From Syngnathus acus (Eukaryota; Chordata; Actinopteri; Syngnathiformes; Syngnathidae): 64,000 nt of DNA. Shown piece after piece: positions 48,235 to 61,136 of the stretch (positions are counted from its first letter, which is position 1; each line of letters starts with the position of its first letter). The notes below the pieces were generated by a model. That model saw nothing but the letters and a program-made list of their open reading frames with translations, had not been told where the DNA came from and ran no database searches. The position numbers and the translations under genes were made by a program. The stretch is from the NCBI RefSeq assembly GCF_901709675.1, contig NC_051090.1:3960342-4024341 (forward strand). Direction: 5' to 3'.

Positions 48235-50249
48235 TCAAGATCCAGTCTGAATGGCACTGGAGACTTTCACTGGCGCTTTAGGCTTCCAGTCCGGCTGGTA
48301 GAAATGGATGTCGAGGCTCTGAGCCCAGTTGGCAAAGACCATCTTCTCTGTGATGAAGCGGTGGTGACTCCCTCGTCGGCTTCTCTCGTGAGACAGGTAC
48401 ATGGTGCACTCGGTGGGGCCGGACGGCTCGTAGTAGTGATACGGCACTGACGGACTGGAGGGGGATCTTCAAGACAGGGGAGGAAATCAGTTTGCTCGAA
48501 ACCATTTTTTGGTGATGAGGTATTTTGTAAACACAATGAACTATCTGCTGAAAATGAGAAGATACCTGCAGTGGTCAGGTGGCACCATGCCATAAACGTT
48601 GATCCTGTCACATAGCTCCAAGGCCACGGCCATCGTGAACCAGCCGGTACTCAGCCAGGTGTTGGAACTTTTCCTGAACATAAATGTTGATATTTATATC
48701 AAATCAATTACCAAATATTTTATTCATCTCACATTTACCTGTCAATGCCGGTTTCATTTTTGAAAAGTTCATCAAATGCCATCATTTGGAGTCGAGAAAT
48801 GATATAAAGTTTGAGACTGGGCAGCTGCTGGTTCAATATCTTCAGATGGTTGAACACGTGGCCTCTGCCGTCGCGTTTCATGCAGTTGCTCGGTCCCCAG
48901 AAGACGAACACCGTGCCTTGGGTGGCGTTGAGCAGCTCCCGTTGCTTGCGTAGCAGCCGCTGCAGGCTGGAATGCGCCACCACACGGAGAGTGGTACGCT
49001 GGCTCACGTCCCGCTCGTAGCCAACGCTGGGGGCGTCGTTCATACGGATCACGCAGTCGGCACGGTCGATTTCGGGGCCCCTCTCTCCGCCGGTGAGGTG
49101 ACCCGAGCTGGTGATGAGGGCGCACGTCCCACAGTGCATCTTGAGGGTCTAGGAGCCAAACGGAATACACTGGTTATAAAAAGTCTACACACCCCTTTTA
49201 AATGCCAGGTTTTTGTGATCATGGGCAGACAACCTTGGGATTTTGATTTTCTAAATTGTGGGCTAGTTTCATAAAATAATGGAGAATAAGTCAATTGAAG
49301 CGCATCAACCCCAAAAGACGCCGGCCCACCAAGGTATCTGCGCCGCTTGGCAGATGGCCAGTCCAGCAAAGCCCTCGGGTGTGATTAAAATAAAATGGGA
49401 CCAACATAAATCCCCAGTTGTTGAATGGAGACATTTGTGCATCCACATTTTTTTTATCTCCTCTCTTAAAACACCCAAATGAAATTATAAAAATCTTCTT
49501 TCGGCTGCTCCCCATGAAGGTCAAAAGCAGCTTTGCAGTGTAATGCTGGCAAAATGAGATGACTTTGCTCCACCCAGGGGAGCAGTTGACCTCAGACGCC
49601 CCCTGATGAAACACAGATAGCGCAACCGGATGTGCCCTGGCGAAAATTCCGCTGTGGTTTGTCAATGAGCTGCTCACAAACTACAGCAAGAAGTGCTGTG
49701 AGGGAAGCAAAATGTCCAAATGGATTTGAAAAAACTCACTTGATTTGACATATTATTTACCTTGCGGTCCATGACACCTGTGTAGCCGCCTAGCGTTGAT
49801 ACCATCCTTGGTCTCTTTCTCATGGCAGACATAGGACCTTCTTTGTGTCCGGAGGAGGATGCTAATGATTGTGGTGAGGATGATCTGTCACCACCAGATC
49901 TCCTGTTGTACGCCACCATCAAACTGGTAACCATGGTAACAACAATAATGCTACAAACTCCTTTCCACTGCAACAGAGAGACGAGACAAACACGTCATTG
50001 CTACACAACCAAGACTCGGATGGAGGTCAGTGAAACGCAAGGGAATTATAAATGTATATAAAAAAAAAAAATCCTGACCAGTAAGCCAATTGCATTGATG
50101 CACCCATAATCTGTATTACGATCAGTAGAATATAAAATCCTTACCAATTAGATCAAGCTAACTTCAGAGCGTCACTAAAGCGTAGCAAAATGGCACATAT
50201 CCCCCCCCCCCCTACAGGTCTAATTTATAATTACCAAGCGTATCCTCAT
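48235..50249 (-). CDS. st6galnac5: Alpha-2,6-sialyltransferase ST6GALNAC5 (GD1alpha synthase), five coding exons
   Basis: ST6GALNAC5 is a Golgi type II enzyme that moves sialic acid from CMP-Neu5Ac onto the GalNAc of GM1b-type gangliosides. Exons are 49761-49967, 48739-49148, 48566-48673 and 48235-48466, plus a probable 15-nt first exon at 50235-50249 (MRIRL), in frame for 323 residues (human 336). The signal anchor GVCSIIVVTMVTSLMVAY starts about residue 8. The sialylmotifs are visible: L motif from HCGTCALITSSGHLTGG to DCVIRMNDAPSVGYERDV, S motif SNTWLSTGWFTMAVALELCD, motif III PYHYYEP, and VS motif HHRFITEK. The ending LDIHFYQPDWKP favours ST6GALNAC5 over 3, 4 or 6. The stem between anchor and catalytic domain lacks the mammalian poly-Gln tract. 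The start exon is the weakest part; the alternative is an in-frame ATG inside the anchor. Confidence 0.88.
49174..49220. repeat. Short copy of the AAGTCTACACACC repeat in an st6galnac5 intron
   Basis: TATAAAAAGTCTACACACCC and then AAATGCCAGGTTTTTGTGAT match the terminal part of the repeats at 11297 and 12779. It lies just upstream of the acceptor of the exon starting at 49148. Confidence 0.5.
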
Positions 50250-51511
50250 TTTCCTCTCCCCTCGTTTGGAGCCCTCATCCTTTCTCGGCCAAAGCTCGTA
50301 CGTAGCGTCGGTACTGCTTGTCACGCAGTGGGACTTGAACGTGGGACCTCAAGAGAAACAGCGCTCCGGTGACGCGACTACTCCACCCCGCCCTCCTCCC
50401 TTTCCTCATGCAAGCTTGCGCAGTCTCTCTTCTCCCCCGCATGATCCTAAACACCTCCGAGTCTCGAGTGCGGCAAGTTGCAAACGTAGAGCACACTAAA
50501 AACAAAATCCGAATAATAGGTCCATATTTTTAAATGAATGACAATTAATCTAGCAGTAGCTTGCAATCCAATAAAACAATAGGACTGTCTGCACAAGCAA
50601 CATTTTGCAGGAAAAAAAAAAAAGTCATTATGCAAGCCTCCCAAAATAGAAAGTCCTTCAACTCAGCTCATTCGTTTGTTTGACACAATAATCAATACAA
50701 CTCACTCCCACAAAATAAAGGAGAGCCAAAAGTGAGATAGTATCTTTGGGTTCCTACGACTATTATGACATCATTGATGAAAACAAATTGAATTGAACAA
50801 ATGATTGCTATGCAATTCTTGTTATGTATGATCTAAAAACGCTACTTGCGTGCTTTTCAAGATGTGTGGGACATCTACCACAATGGATATTGAGAAGAAG
50901 ATTGTGAATTCCGCTGCAGCTCTTGGTGTAGGAGCGGGTCCATCTGCCTGTGCTATCTATTTATAGCATCAAAGCCCAATCGCATCACTTGTTGTGCAGC
51001 ACAAATTCCAAAGGATACTCTTGAAAAAATGAGGAAACCCATCACTACGATGCCCTTGTAGCTTCTTTGGTGTCCTCCCTGGATCTTGTGTGCCCACGGC
51101 CTTTAGAATAAGTTCTGCTGACCGGTCAAACACTTCTTTAAAGGGACAGTGTGTAAATGTTTTGATTTATTTCTATGTTCATTTGTTTAAAAAAAAACTA
51201 TTAATTTAAATAATATGTATACGATATCACATCAATGTACATTTTTTTAGCAATGGCTAATTATATTACCTTGTACACTGTGTGCGCGCGCGTGTGTGTG
51301 TGTGTACGTGAGCGCGCATGCATTACTGGGGGGGGGGGGCTTGGGTCCCATTTAACCTAGAACCGCCTCTGTGCACGTTGGTTTAGTGCGATCTGTTTAC
51401 GGTGCTCTGTAAATAAATATTAGTGAGTTACTTATTTCCGATTGTTTCAAATATAAACGAAATGATACATGGATTCTTGTTTTTGTTTTGTGTCGCCTAC
51501 TTGTATGTCTC

Positions 51512-51610
51512 GTCACCGTGGGATGGAGGAAACGGAATTTCGGTTTCTTTGTGTGTCTTGACATATGAAGGGATTGACAATAAAGCTGACTTTGACTTTG
51601 ACTTTGATTT
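51512..51610 (+). mobile_element. LINE 3' tail with (TGACTT)n microsatellite end
   Basis: GAAACGGAATTTCGGTTTCT, then GGATTGACAATAAAGC, then several TGACTT units match the 3' end of fish non-LTR retrotransposons that finish in short tandem units. It is strongly 5' truncated, with no reverse transcriptase sequence. Confidence 0.5.
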
Positions 51611-52001
51611 ATGCACTCCTTTGTTTACAAAAAAAAAAAAAGGGGGGGGGGTCTTCCACGTAAATCTCTGCAGCGGACAGTGTTTTGCCTAACTTTCTCT
51701 GCTGAGAAAAAAACAAAGGCGATATTCGCTCTTTTATTCCGACATTCTCTATTTTAGTGCCAACTAGAACCGATTCTATCCAAATCTATCTGCAGAAGTA
51801 AACAACGTGAAAAGGCCATCGAGGAAAGTAGTGCCGAACAAAGAAAAGACAGCTGCGGACCCTTTAAGAGCATTTTGGAATAATTCATGAAGTGGAGCTG
51901 TAAACACCGCTGAAGCAAAGCTGCGTGGCCGAAGCAAGCATCCTCCACGATCTCGGAGCCAGGTGGCCGCGTGTTTTGTTGGACTCTCGGTGGTCTGTCC
52001 T

Positions 52002-52027
52002 CCACCCCCCCCCCCCCCCCCCCCCCC
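52002..52027. repeat. Poly-C tract upstream of slc44a5
   Basis: A run of mainly C, about 25 bases, roughly 100 bases before the slc44a5 start codon. Confidence 0.85.
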
Positions 52028-52127
52028 ACTCCCATCCTCCACCTGCACACCTCGACTCACCTCATCATATGCGGTCCCCGGGTCCAAGGCGACGACGGCG
52101 CTGCATCGGTCCCGTTTGAAGAGTGCC

Positions 52128-55100
52128 ATGGCTCGGAAGACGGTCGTTCCATCCGTGTATTATGGTGAGCTTGTTGTTTGACAAGCCTTTCGGAATCTTT
52201 CTTTTGTCCGGTAACATCATGACAGCTCTCGGAGGAGTCCAGTGAAGGAATGTTAGCTGCTAACAGACAAACGCCATATAACAAGTTAGATTTTATTATA
52301 ATAATAATAATAAAAAAAGGTTGTCAGTGTTTCCGATAGAACACTGTTGGTTCTCTGCAAGCACAGAATTTTATTTATTAATATGAATGTATTAATTGAC
52401 ATTTATACACGCACTCGTGCTTTTACGCACGTTGTGTGTATATTTTGAATTTGTTGCCATATTTTTTGTCGTCAACCCTCGTCGTCGTTGACGCGTAAAG
52501 GTGATGACACTGACATCTCGTTCTCTGGTTAATTGTTGAAGGAAACAGCGAATTGGTTCATCAGACAACTCAATGGTGTTAGTCGGAATTTCTCACACTA
52601 GCTCCGAAGGACAATGGCAAAGGATTCGATGCGTGAGCTATTTTATATTGGAAAATAATATTGAAAACGAAGTGGTTTTAATGGTGTCACTGATGTCTTA
52701 ACTTTATAGTCATTTGGATTGAGAATTAAGGTGGACATTTTTCATAAAGTTCTAAAAAAAAAAAAAAAAAAAGGGCACTATAATAATCATGATAATAATA
52801 ATATTTAGCCCTAGTTGTGTGCATTTACCAATTACAGATAGTGATGTATTCTCGTCACAGGGTAAATACAAGTCAGGTCGACTTACACACAGCATAATAC
52901 AGTGGCATTGTTTCACCTTTCGTTTACTGAGACAAGTCAATTAGTGAGGTTAATTGTGCCACAGCGGTGTTCAATGCATCAAGCTAATGGAGCATTTTGT
53001 GGTGTCATGGAGTGAGCAAGTGGTAGAAATAGTAATGGCACCATCAACGCTGTATTCATCCCCCTTTTTATTTGAGGATACTCTCTATGACGCTTATTTC
53101 TTTAGAGTAGTAAATGTCAATGTAGTTCTCCTGTTAATCCTTGATTTAAGGTTCCTCTGGTGTGCAATTATTGAAATGAAGATAATATCGTAATCATTCA
53201 GGGACAGGGTAGCTGACGTGACTAGATAGTTGTTCCATTAAGAAAAAAATGGAGAAGTGTTAAGTCTGGCGCGAAGTTAATTAAGAAATTTCCCGCATGG
53301 GTGGATTCCCTAAATCCTGCATTCTCACAGCCAGCCAACATAGACGCTTAAAATGAAGTCCTGTCACACTCATCAAACACCACTCTGGATGAAATTACAC
53401 TTTCATCAAAGTCGTAATGTGACTCAACCCAAAGTAAATCCTGATTATTATTTTTTTTACTTTACTGTGTCTTGGCCCCAGTGCTTCAGACTATCTTAAT
53501 TTAATTATCCCAATAATTGCCAATTGAACTTATCAGAGAGGATAAAGAATATATGCATTTATGTATTGTCATGTTATCTGGTCTTTTGTTTGTGCTCAAA
53601 TCAGTCCGTTTCTTAAAGGCTTGTAGCGCCTGTTTGTTAGTCTTTATGTTTTTGTTTGTTAGCGTTAAGCTAAGCAAAGGCTTATGTGCTTGTTTTAAAT
53701 ACGCGACAGGACATGTCGTTGTCATGTTAAATATTTGGTTTGACAGTAAACTTTGTCCTTTGACGATCACTGTCACTGCTGGACAAAAGCGAGGCTTCCC
53801 AAAGAAGTTGTCAAGGTCACACGGCGGCAACAACACTTCGAGTCAAACGCACAGAGCAGCAGGCTAGCTGTCAACGGCTGACAATCTCAGACGCTAACGC
53901 CTCTCCTGGGGGGCCGAATCCCAACCCGCATCCCCGCTGCTGTTTTTTAAAGAGGCTGTCAGCAAGTCTTTTTTCCCTCCTCCCGATCTCAAAGATGATC
54001 CAATAGGCTTAAAAAAAAAATAGATTGCTGACTACGCCGTCCTCCAAAGATTGCTAATATTTAAAAAGATCCCAGGGGGACGCTGCTAAGTCAATTCAAA
54101 GCACAGATCCGGATGTCTTTGTCTCAGCAACGAGACAAGAACTTAAAAGATAGCACGGATACGGAAAGAAACCAAAGTGGGGAGAAAAAGGATGGAGATT
54201 ATCTTGAAACAGCGTTAATATTGGAAGGAGTGGGGGGAAAAAAACAGCCATCTGGTGCCTCTTAGCTGCGGTGATTGCATCCGAGATGGACCCCAACGGG
54301 AACTGTGGGCGACTGGTGTGATCATTTTGCGTGAGAGTGTGTGTGTGTGTGTGCGAGTGAAATATTCCATGCACAAACTGAAGTGGTAACACTCGGCACA
54401 GCAGCCATTCGAACCACAGTAGTAAAACAGTTGTATATGTTTATGGAGCGTGAAGCTTTATTTGAAAATGTGGTTAACTCTACTCATATTTTATCTTTAT
54501 AGGTGAGCCATGCACTTTCGACCCAAAGTTCCGAGGGCCAATTCATGACAGGTATTGATTATTCTCACAGTCATCGTTTTTGGGATAAATTCTAAAACCA
54601 AGATGGCAGTATTTATTTTCGACTACTTCTACCAAAAACTTGTCACAGCTCGTGACGTGTGTGTCTTGATTCCAACTATTGTGTAAGCTCTCTGCCTGGT
54701 AGGGGACAAATTGATCATTTGTCATGGTGGGTTAATACAGAGCGAGGTGCAGTGCCGGCGGCACTCTCCGCTTCACCACACAAATCAATGAGCATAAGTC
54801 AAACTGGTGCTGGGAGTTCAGCATGTTCTGAAGTAGACACACACAGAAAACACACACACACAAAAACCAGATAGCTTTGCCCTAGTCTGTAGGTTTAGCG
54901 CAATGCGAACAAATCAATTAATGCTAACCAATAGCATCAGTAGCATAGAAAACCCTTTTAAAAATGTGTCCAAAATTGTTGAATTCATTCTGGATGTTGT
55001 CCTAATCCATCATATCATAGATTGCTATATAACTTATTAAAAAAACACAAATATTGTCTTTTTTTTCTCTCTCTCAAAGGTACTAGGTCACAATTTAAGG

Positions 55101-58100
55101 TCCATTCAAATTTGCTTTTCCTCATCCACATTTATGTAATGGATGAGAAAATCCAAAAGATCAATACATGTGCCTTTTTTAGCATTCTCTCCATTTTTGA
55201 TATTGTTCTTCTTCTGGATCTTATCTAGTGTTCCTAATAATTTGGCTGTTGCGGGATTCCAGTGGCACAACGAAGAAGATATTTTTCTACTGAAGCAAAC
55301 CTCCCAATAGTCTTCCCAGTTTTTTTTTTTATGATTGAGTCCTTTTCAGATGTAATATGGGATATTATCTTGGTTGGATTCAATGTCTGCAGGCGTCGTT
55401 TGGCTTTCTTCTGTCCCTCGTCTGCAGAACATCTCGCACCACGTGTACTTTTGATGTTTTGTTGGCTGAGAGGCTTTCTCCTAATGAGAACCTTCAGAGA
55501 ACATACTGTACTGCACACTTTTGCTCTTGTTTTGACGCAGACTCCCACCTGGGCTTTTAACAAAACACAATTGAAAGCAAAAAAAAAAAAAAAGGCGATA
55601 CGAAATGTCACCTTTGAAGCTCCGCCCACTCCAAGTGATAATGACTACGGCCTGCTTTCCCGCGATAAAAGAACAAAGCCGACTTGTTTTCACTCTCACT
55701 TTGTCAGCATGCTTCTGAGGTGACTTTGTATCGGCCGCCGCCGCACGCTGCCGCGTTTGCGCTTTGTCTCGATAACGACGCGTAGCTCTCTCGTTACTGT
55801 GGAGGAGCAAGGTCAGCTCGCCGTCGGCCATCTTGATCGTCCATGATGCCAAGTGGTCGTTAGCGTACACTGTACGAGCTTTGAAGGAGGGAGGTTGCCA
55901 TCCGCAGCGGTTGCCATGGCAATCTAAGCACCGCTTCCTCTTCAATTTTTTTTTTTTTCAAACGTTTGAAAGAAAACGCTAATTACAGTTTTTTTTCTCT
56001 TCTTGTCTAGTCTTGTCCCACTTTCACTGCTGTCTTTGTTTCCAGAACCCACATGGATGAATGAATGAAGTATTTTCTTCTCATTTTGATCTTTTTCCTA
56101 CAACTTCTTTCTTTTGTATCTTTGCAGAGAGCTCACTGATGTGGTCTTCTGTTTTATTTTTGTCATCGTCATCTTTGCTTACATCATCCTGGGCCTTGTG
56201 GGTGAGTGTGCCACGCTGCTGCTGATGACATCACACGATAGTTTGGAATCACACAAATGCTGGCTTAGCTTTTTAAAAAAAAATAAAAAATATCCCAATT
56301 TTGTGTTTTCAGCATGGGTCAACGGCGATCTCAAGAAAGTCACCTTTCCAACCGACAGCTACGGGACGCTTTGCGGCGAGGGGAGTAATAAGTGAGTCTT
56401 CATCTCTCCCTTAGTTCTTCGGATCGCTCCGAAATGTTCTGACCTCTCTCTTTTCCTCACCCGGCAGAAACAAAACCAAATTGTTCTACATTGACATTCT
56501 CAGTTGTCTGAGCCTTGACCTTCAGTGCCCCACCACCCAGGTGAGACCATCTGCAACGCTGGCTGATCCGAGATTGACGGGCCTTCTCATTAACACAATG
56601 TGTTGCCTCCTCCAGCTCTGTGTCTCCGAATGCCCTCAGCAATTTTTGTTACTTCTGACTGCTGTGAAAAAAGACGACGAGTGGAACTATTATAAGAAAT
56701 TCTGCAAACCGGGAGTAACGAAGAGCACGGTACGAGAGTTATTTTTTTGTCATGTCAAGAGCAACCACACGAGTTGACTCATTCTAGAAATATTCATAAG
56801 CTTCTGCTCTCTGAAATCACTCGGCCCGTTTGTCTTCTTTCAGCCCGTTCCTCGCCTCTTAGCCAATGAAGACTGCCCATCCGTGCTCTTGCCCAGCTCA
56901 GCCAGTAAGTCAAAGCACCAGCACACCATGTTTTCATTTCTTCAACGTACCCCCTTTCCCCCTTCCCCAGTTCTTAATCGGTGTTTCCCCATTGTCACGA
57001 ACCAATCGGAGTCATTGGAAGCCGGCGATAAAAAGATTAACGCCGCCGACTTGAAAAACGCTAGCAGGTAAGAGCCGCTCGCTCGCACATCTTACCATCT
57101 TCGATGACCATGTTGTTCTGTCTTCTCTCTTGCATGACAGCATTGCCATGCGCGCTAAAGATATTAGCGCGAAGGTCTTTGAGGACTTAGCCGCTTCCTG
57201 GGAATGGATCCTGACGTGAGTTGATCAAACAGAAAGAACCACGTTAACATAATTTAAACCTGTAAAATAGTTAGAAAGCACGATAGGGGCGGGGTCTAGG
57301 CGTACCTAATGATGTGACCAGCAAATGTCTTTGCCGTGGCAGTGGCATGGCAATCTCGATGGTGATCAGCTTGATCTTCCTCCTCCTCTTGCGCTTCATC
57401 GCCGGCGTGCTGCTGTGGCTCATAATCGGCGCCATCGTCGGCGCCATCGGTTATGGTGAGTTTCGCGCCAGTTCGTCCGATGCCTTTCGAATTTGATTCT
57501 CCAGCTCCGTGTGTATGGTAGGTATCGGCCACTGCTATTGGCAGTACACGAGTCTTCTCGGGAAGGAAGGCGCCGACATCACCATCTCCCAGATCGGCTT
57601 CCAAGCAGACTTTCAAGTCTATCTGGAGCTCAGTCAGACGTGGTTCATTTTCAGTACGCTTTAATGAGCCAGTGGGTTCTCTCCGACCTGTGGGGGGAAG
57701 GAAAAAAAGAAAACTAAATCCGCATGTGGTCTTGTTTTAAAGTGATTGTGCTATCTGTGATCGAGGGCATCGTTCTACTTATCCTGATTTTCCTGAGGGA
57801 GCGACTGCTCATCTCCATCGCGCTGCTGAAGGAAGCGAGCAAGTAAGTTGCAACAATTTTCATTTTGACTGCTTTCACATTTAACTGGTGCCATTTTTTT
57901 TTATTTTTTTTTAGGGCCGTCGCACAAATCATGACTACTCTCTTCTATCCCATCTTCACTTTCTGGCTGTTATGCCTCTGCATCAGTTATGGAGTGGTGG
58001 TGGCAATGTATCCTTGAGACGCCATTGTTTGGTGGTGGGATAGAAATGGTCGAATCTGTAGATGACAGGTTGCAAAAGTATTAACCCCTTGAACTTATGG

Positions 58101-59824
58101 CTTTGTATAGCTACATTTTGTGTGTGTGTGTGCCTTAACTTGGGTTGACTTTAGGTGTTTATCAACGTCCGGAGTTGCCGTCTACAAAATTAAACCTAAA
58201 AATAGCCAATGCCGCTTAGGCGACAACACTACATGCGATCCAAAGGTTATCCTTACAATTTCCTTCGCTCCTTTTGGAATGTATCTGAACATTTGAAATA
58301 ACACACCTGTGATTGAATCTCTCAGAATTTCAGTCAGATCAACCTTCCCGAGAATTGTAGCAACTCGCAATGTTTTTTCGACTCCTACGGCGGCGAGGGC
58401 TTCTACTATAGCTACATCATGCTCCTGCAAGTCTTCAACTTGTTCACCTTCCTGTGGCTGGTTAACTTTGTCATGGCGCTGAGCCAGTGCACCCTGGCTG
58501 GAGCCTTTGCTACCTACTACTGGGCCATGAGGAAGCCCAGGGACATCCCAGCCGGGCCGCTCGCTGCGTCTTTTAAACGAACCTTACAGTAGGTGACTCA
58601 ATGGACACATGTTGGGTGTTCACTATTTGCAAATCACGTGTTTTATGATGTGGGACTGCTCCTTGTCGCAGATACCACATCGGCTCACTGGCCTTTGGTG
58701 CGCTCATCCTCTCTTTGGTGCAAATGGTCCGCATAATTCTGGAATACCTGGATAAAAAACTCAAGCGTAAACTTTCCAACCGTTTCAGATTCCAACTTTG
58801 TTGACGACTTTGTTGACGTGTGGCTTGTTTGTGTTCTTCTCAGATGGCCAAAATAGGTGCGCTCGCTTCATGATGTCCTGCCTCAAATATTGTTTCTGGT
58901 GCCTGGAACGTTTCATCAAGTTCCTCAACAAAAATGCATACATCATGGTAAGTGACGAGTCTTTTTTTTTTTTTGGTTGCTCAACTACCTGCAGACTTAT
59001 TAGCTGTCCTTTCAACAGATAGCAATACATGGAAAAAACTTCTGCACCTCCTCCAAGAATGCTTTCTTCCTCCTGATGAGAAACGTTATTCGGTAAGCTT
59101 TTTTTCTTGAGTAGTTGGAAAATGATCATGGCGCGCATTACTCTGACTAACCACCAGGGGGCAGTACATTCAACATTGTTTTCGCATGCTTTTAGGGTGG
59201 CCGTCCTGGACAAGGTAACGGACTTCTTGTTATTCCTGGGAAAACTTCTAATTGCGGGAACTGTCGGTGAGTCCGGCAGCGCAATCTGAATTGTCTTGAG
59301 TTCCCTATTTCGCCTCCAAATGATATTGTTTTCCTCCGTTTTCATCTGCCCCAGGCGCGCTTGCATTTTTCTTCTTCACCCGTAAAATCCCCTTCATTAA
59401 AGGGCAGGCGCCGACATTAAACTACTACTGGGTCCCTCTAGTGGTAAGGAATGTAAAGAAGAAAAAAAAAGAGATGGCCTAAATGCTTTTTGGTGTGATT
59501 TTTTTTTTCCTCTTGGTCTTTCAGGCGGTGATTTTGTTATCCTATTTAGTTGCACATGGCTTTTTTAGCGTCTACTCAATGTGCGTGGAAACGTTGTTCC
59601 TGTGCTTTTGTAAGTAGTCTTATTTTCTGTGACACATTTAACACTAATTTAAAAACATACTACTCAATTCTTGATTTTTTGTTCTGCTTTTTCCACGCCG
59701 GTCAGGCGAAGACCTGGAGAGGAATGACGGTTCCTTCGCTAAGCCCTACTTCATGTCTCCAGAGCTGTGCAAGATCCTGGGCAAAAGTAACGAGGTCGTG
59801 CAAAACGATAGGCCATCCGAATGA
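52128..59824 (+). CDS. slc44a5: Choline transporter-like protein 5 (CTL5), 22 coding exons
   Basis: This is a multipass plasma-membrane protein of the SLC44 choline transporter-like family. Exons begin 52128-52164, 54503-54551, 56128-56201, 56313-56391, 56468-56540, 56616-56729, 56844-56904, 56971-57067, 57141-57215, 57343-57455, 57522-57653, 57743-57842, 57915-58007, 58155-58245 and 58326-58588. The rest are 58672-58766, 58844-58947, 59019-59092, 59196-59266, 59355-59443, 59525-59609 and 59706-59824. All phases agree, giving 695 residues (human about 719). Seen: [20 protein letters not shown], the usual SLC44 entry motif before TM1; a large first loop with cysteines and NKT and NQS sites; a Gly-rich helix [12 protein letters not shown]; a loop with NTT and NFS sites; and the conserved [19 protein letters not shown] and [11 protein letters not shown] blocks. 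The first two introns are long, and the second may carry an antisense gene (55234-55831). Fish have a and b copies. Confidence 0.93.
55234..55831 (-). CDS. Candidate nested antisense gene, two exons, unknown basic protein
   Basis: Within the slc44a5 intron 54552-56127, the minus strand carries an ATG at 55831 in the context CAAGATGGCCGAC, a YY1-type start-site motif in CpG-rich sequence (about 55730-55840). A 44-codon exon (55700-55831, [15 protein letters not shown]...) ends at AAA|GTGAGA. A pyrimidine-rich acceptor ending CCCAG leads to a 105-codon exon (55234-55548) that stops at TAG. Both ends are phase 0, giving 148 residues. The protein is basic, with [20 protein letters not shown] and a last segment [15 protein letters not shown]. 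It has no membrane segment, and I recognise no family. An alternative join (AAAG|GTGACA to TTAAAAG|CCC) also keeps the frame. It could equally be chance reading frames; transcript evidence would decide. Confidence 0.3.
57300..57320. repeat. TTAGGTACAC-type motif in an slc44a5 intron
   Basis: CGTACCTAATGATGTGACC is an inverted, diverged copy of the motif at 7495. It lies about 20 bases before the acceptor region of the exon at 57343. Confidence 0.3.
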
Positions 59825-60924
59825 CCGCCTTGGCTGTTATACGAGAAACAAACAGATGAACGACACTCACCTTCCTTCTTATCTGCTCATGGAGACGTCA
59901 CAGATTTTTGAAATGCGTCTTCCGGGAGGGCTTTAAAAGACAACTCCGTTGAACTCCTCACTTTTGGATGCACGTTCTTTTTGTGTGTGTTGCATTTTCC
60001 TTTTCCTGCCTTACTGTTTGCAAATCACATGCCACAATGATGATTATCAAAACAAAATGAGGATTTACGCAGGGGGGCACTTTGGTCTTCTGGTGAAATG
60101 TTTTGGATTCACTTTCGCTTCTGCAGTGACCCGTGAAGTTACCCAGAAAGTCAATGCAGCCCTGTGAAAATAGCAAAAAGACAAAAAAAATGTGAACATG
60201 TCAAATATGACTGGAAAAAAATAACTTCATTATATAAAAACACTGGTCAACAATATAAAACTCGTTGCCAAAATTTAAAAAAAAAAAAATCCATTTGCCA
60301 TTTTTGGGGGTTAAGGGAATAAGATTTTATAGATAGTTTTTTTTCATGGAAACATTTTACCTTTTGAGAGGCATAAATGTATTTTCCCCTTGTAATAATG
60401 ATGATAGCAAATGTAGAAGAAGCTACGGTTGTAACATGGTTGACTTTCTTTATCCACTTGACATGTCTAGCATGATTCCATTAATGGCTCCTGACGTTTG
60501 CCATTTTGGTTGCTTTCTTCCACCACATCGAAACAAAAAAAGTTGTGTATTATATAGCAAGTCGTGACATCATCGCACATGTCCATGACGCTCATATATT
60601 AACTGTACTGTAAACCAGACTTGGTGGGAGGTCAAGACTCAAAGGGGGGGAGGGCTTGATGGTGTTTTTATGTGCCTAGTTGTTCGGGGGTGTTGAAATT
60701 GTTCTTCTGTGGTTTTAGCGCTAATACCAGAAACTTTTAGAGATACAGTTTGTAAAAAGGATGTCAAAGCCATTTTGGGGTTGTTGTTTTTTTTTAATTG
60801 TTCAGATGTAGTGCTGTTTTAATACTAAGTCTAATCGACACGTGTCTGAAGGTTATTCCGTCTTCTTTTGCATAGAGGACTTTTTGTAATCAATGAAATC
60901 CAATGACAATGTTGAGTCCTTTTA

Positions 60925-60930
60925 AATAAA
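60925..60930 (+). terminator. Polyadenylation signal of slc44a5
   Basis: AATAAA lies 1.1 kb after the stop codon, at the end of a stretch without other features that fits a 3' untranslated region. Confidence 0.5.
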
Positions 60931-61136
60931 ATGGAATGATTTTAATGTGCTGTGATGTGGTTACTGTAACTTGCTTGCCGGTGTTGGATTTGGAGGCCAA
61001 CAACGCTACAGCCAAGAAATGTGGGCCGTTTCCGAGGCCGTCCCATTTCTTATCACATCGCTGGCATCGGGACGAAATGTCTGTGGGTGCGCCAGAGAAC
61101 GTAGGAGATTCGGAAAAGCTCATTTATATTCACAAT

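Larger units (their letters stand above)
50250..52127. other. Divergent interval between st6galnac5 and slc44a5
   Basis: It should contain both promoters and the slc44a5 leader. No coding sequence is recognised. Contents: GT/GC simple sequence at about 51276-51305, poly-G near 51330-51340 and near 51642-51650, a LINE 3' tail at 51512-51610, and a poly-C run at about 52002-52027 shortly before the slc44a5 start. Confidence 0.5.

Noticed and set aside
51754-52129. Gly-rich minus-strand frames across the poly-C tract
   Set aside because: The glycine run is just the poly-C tract. Only the first 23 codons before the GTGAGT donor deserve mention, as recorded in findings.
55262-55723. 153-residue plus-strand frame in an slc44a5 intron
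   Set aside because: It has no recognisable domain and ends in low-complexity lysine. It overlaps the better-supported minus-strand candidate, which has splice sites and a promoter-like start.
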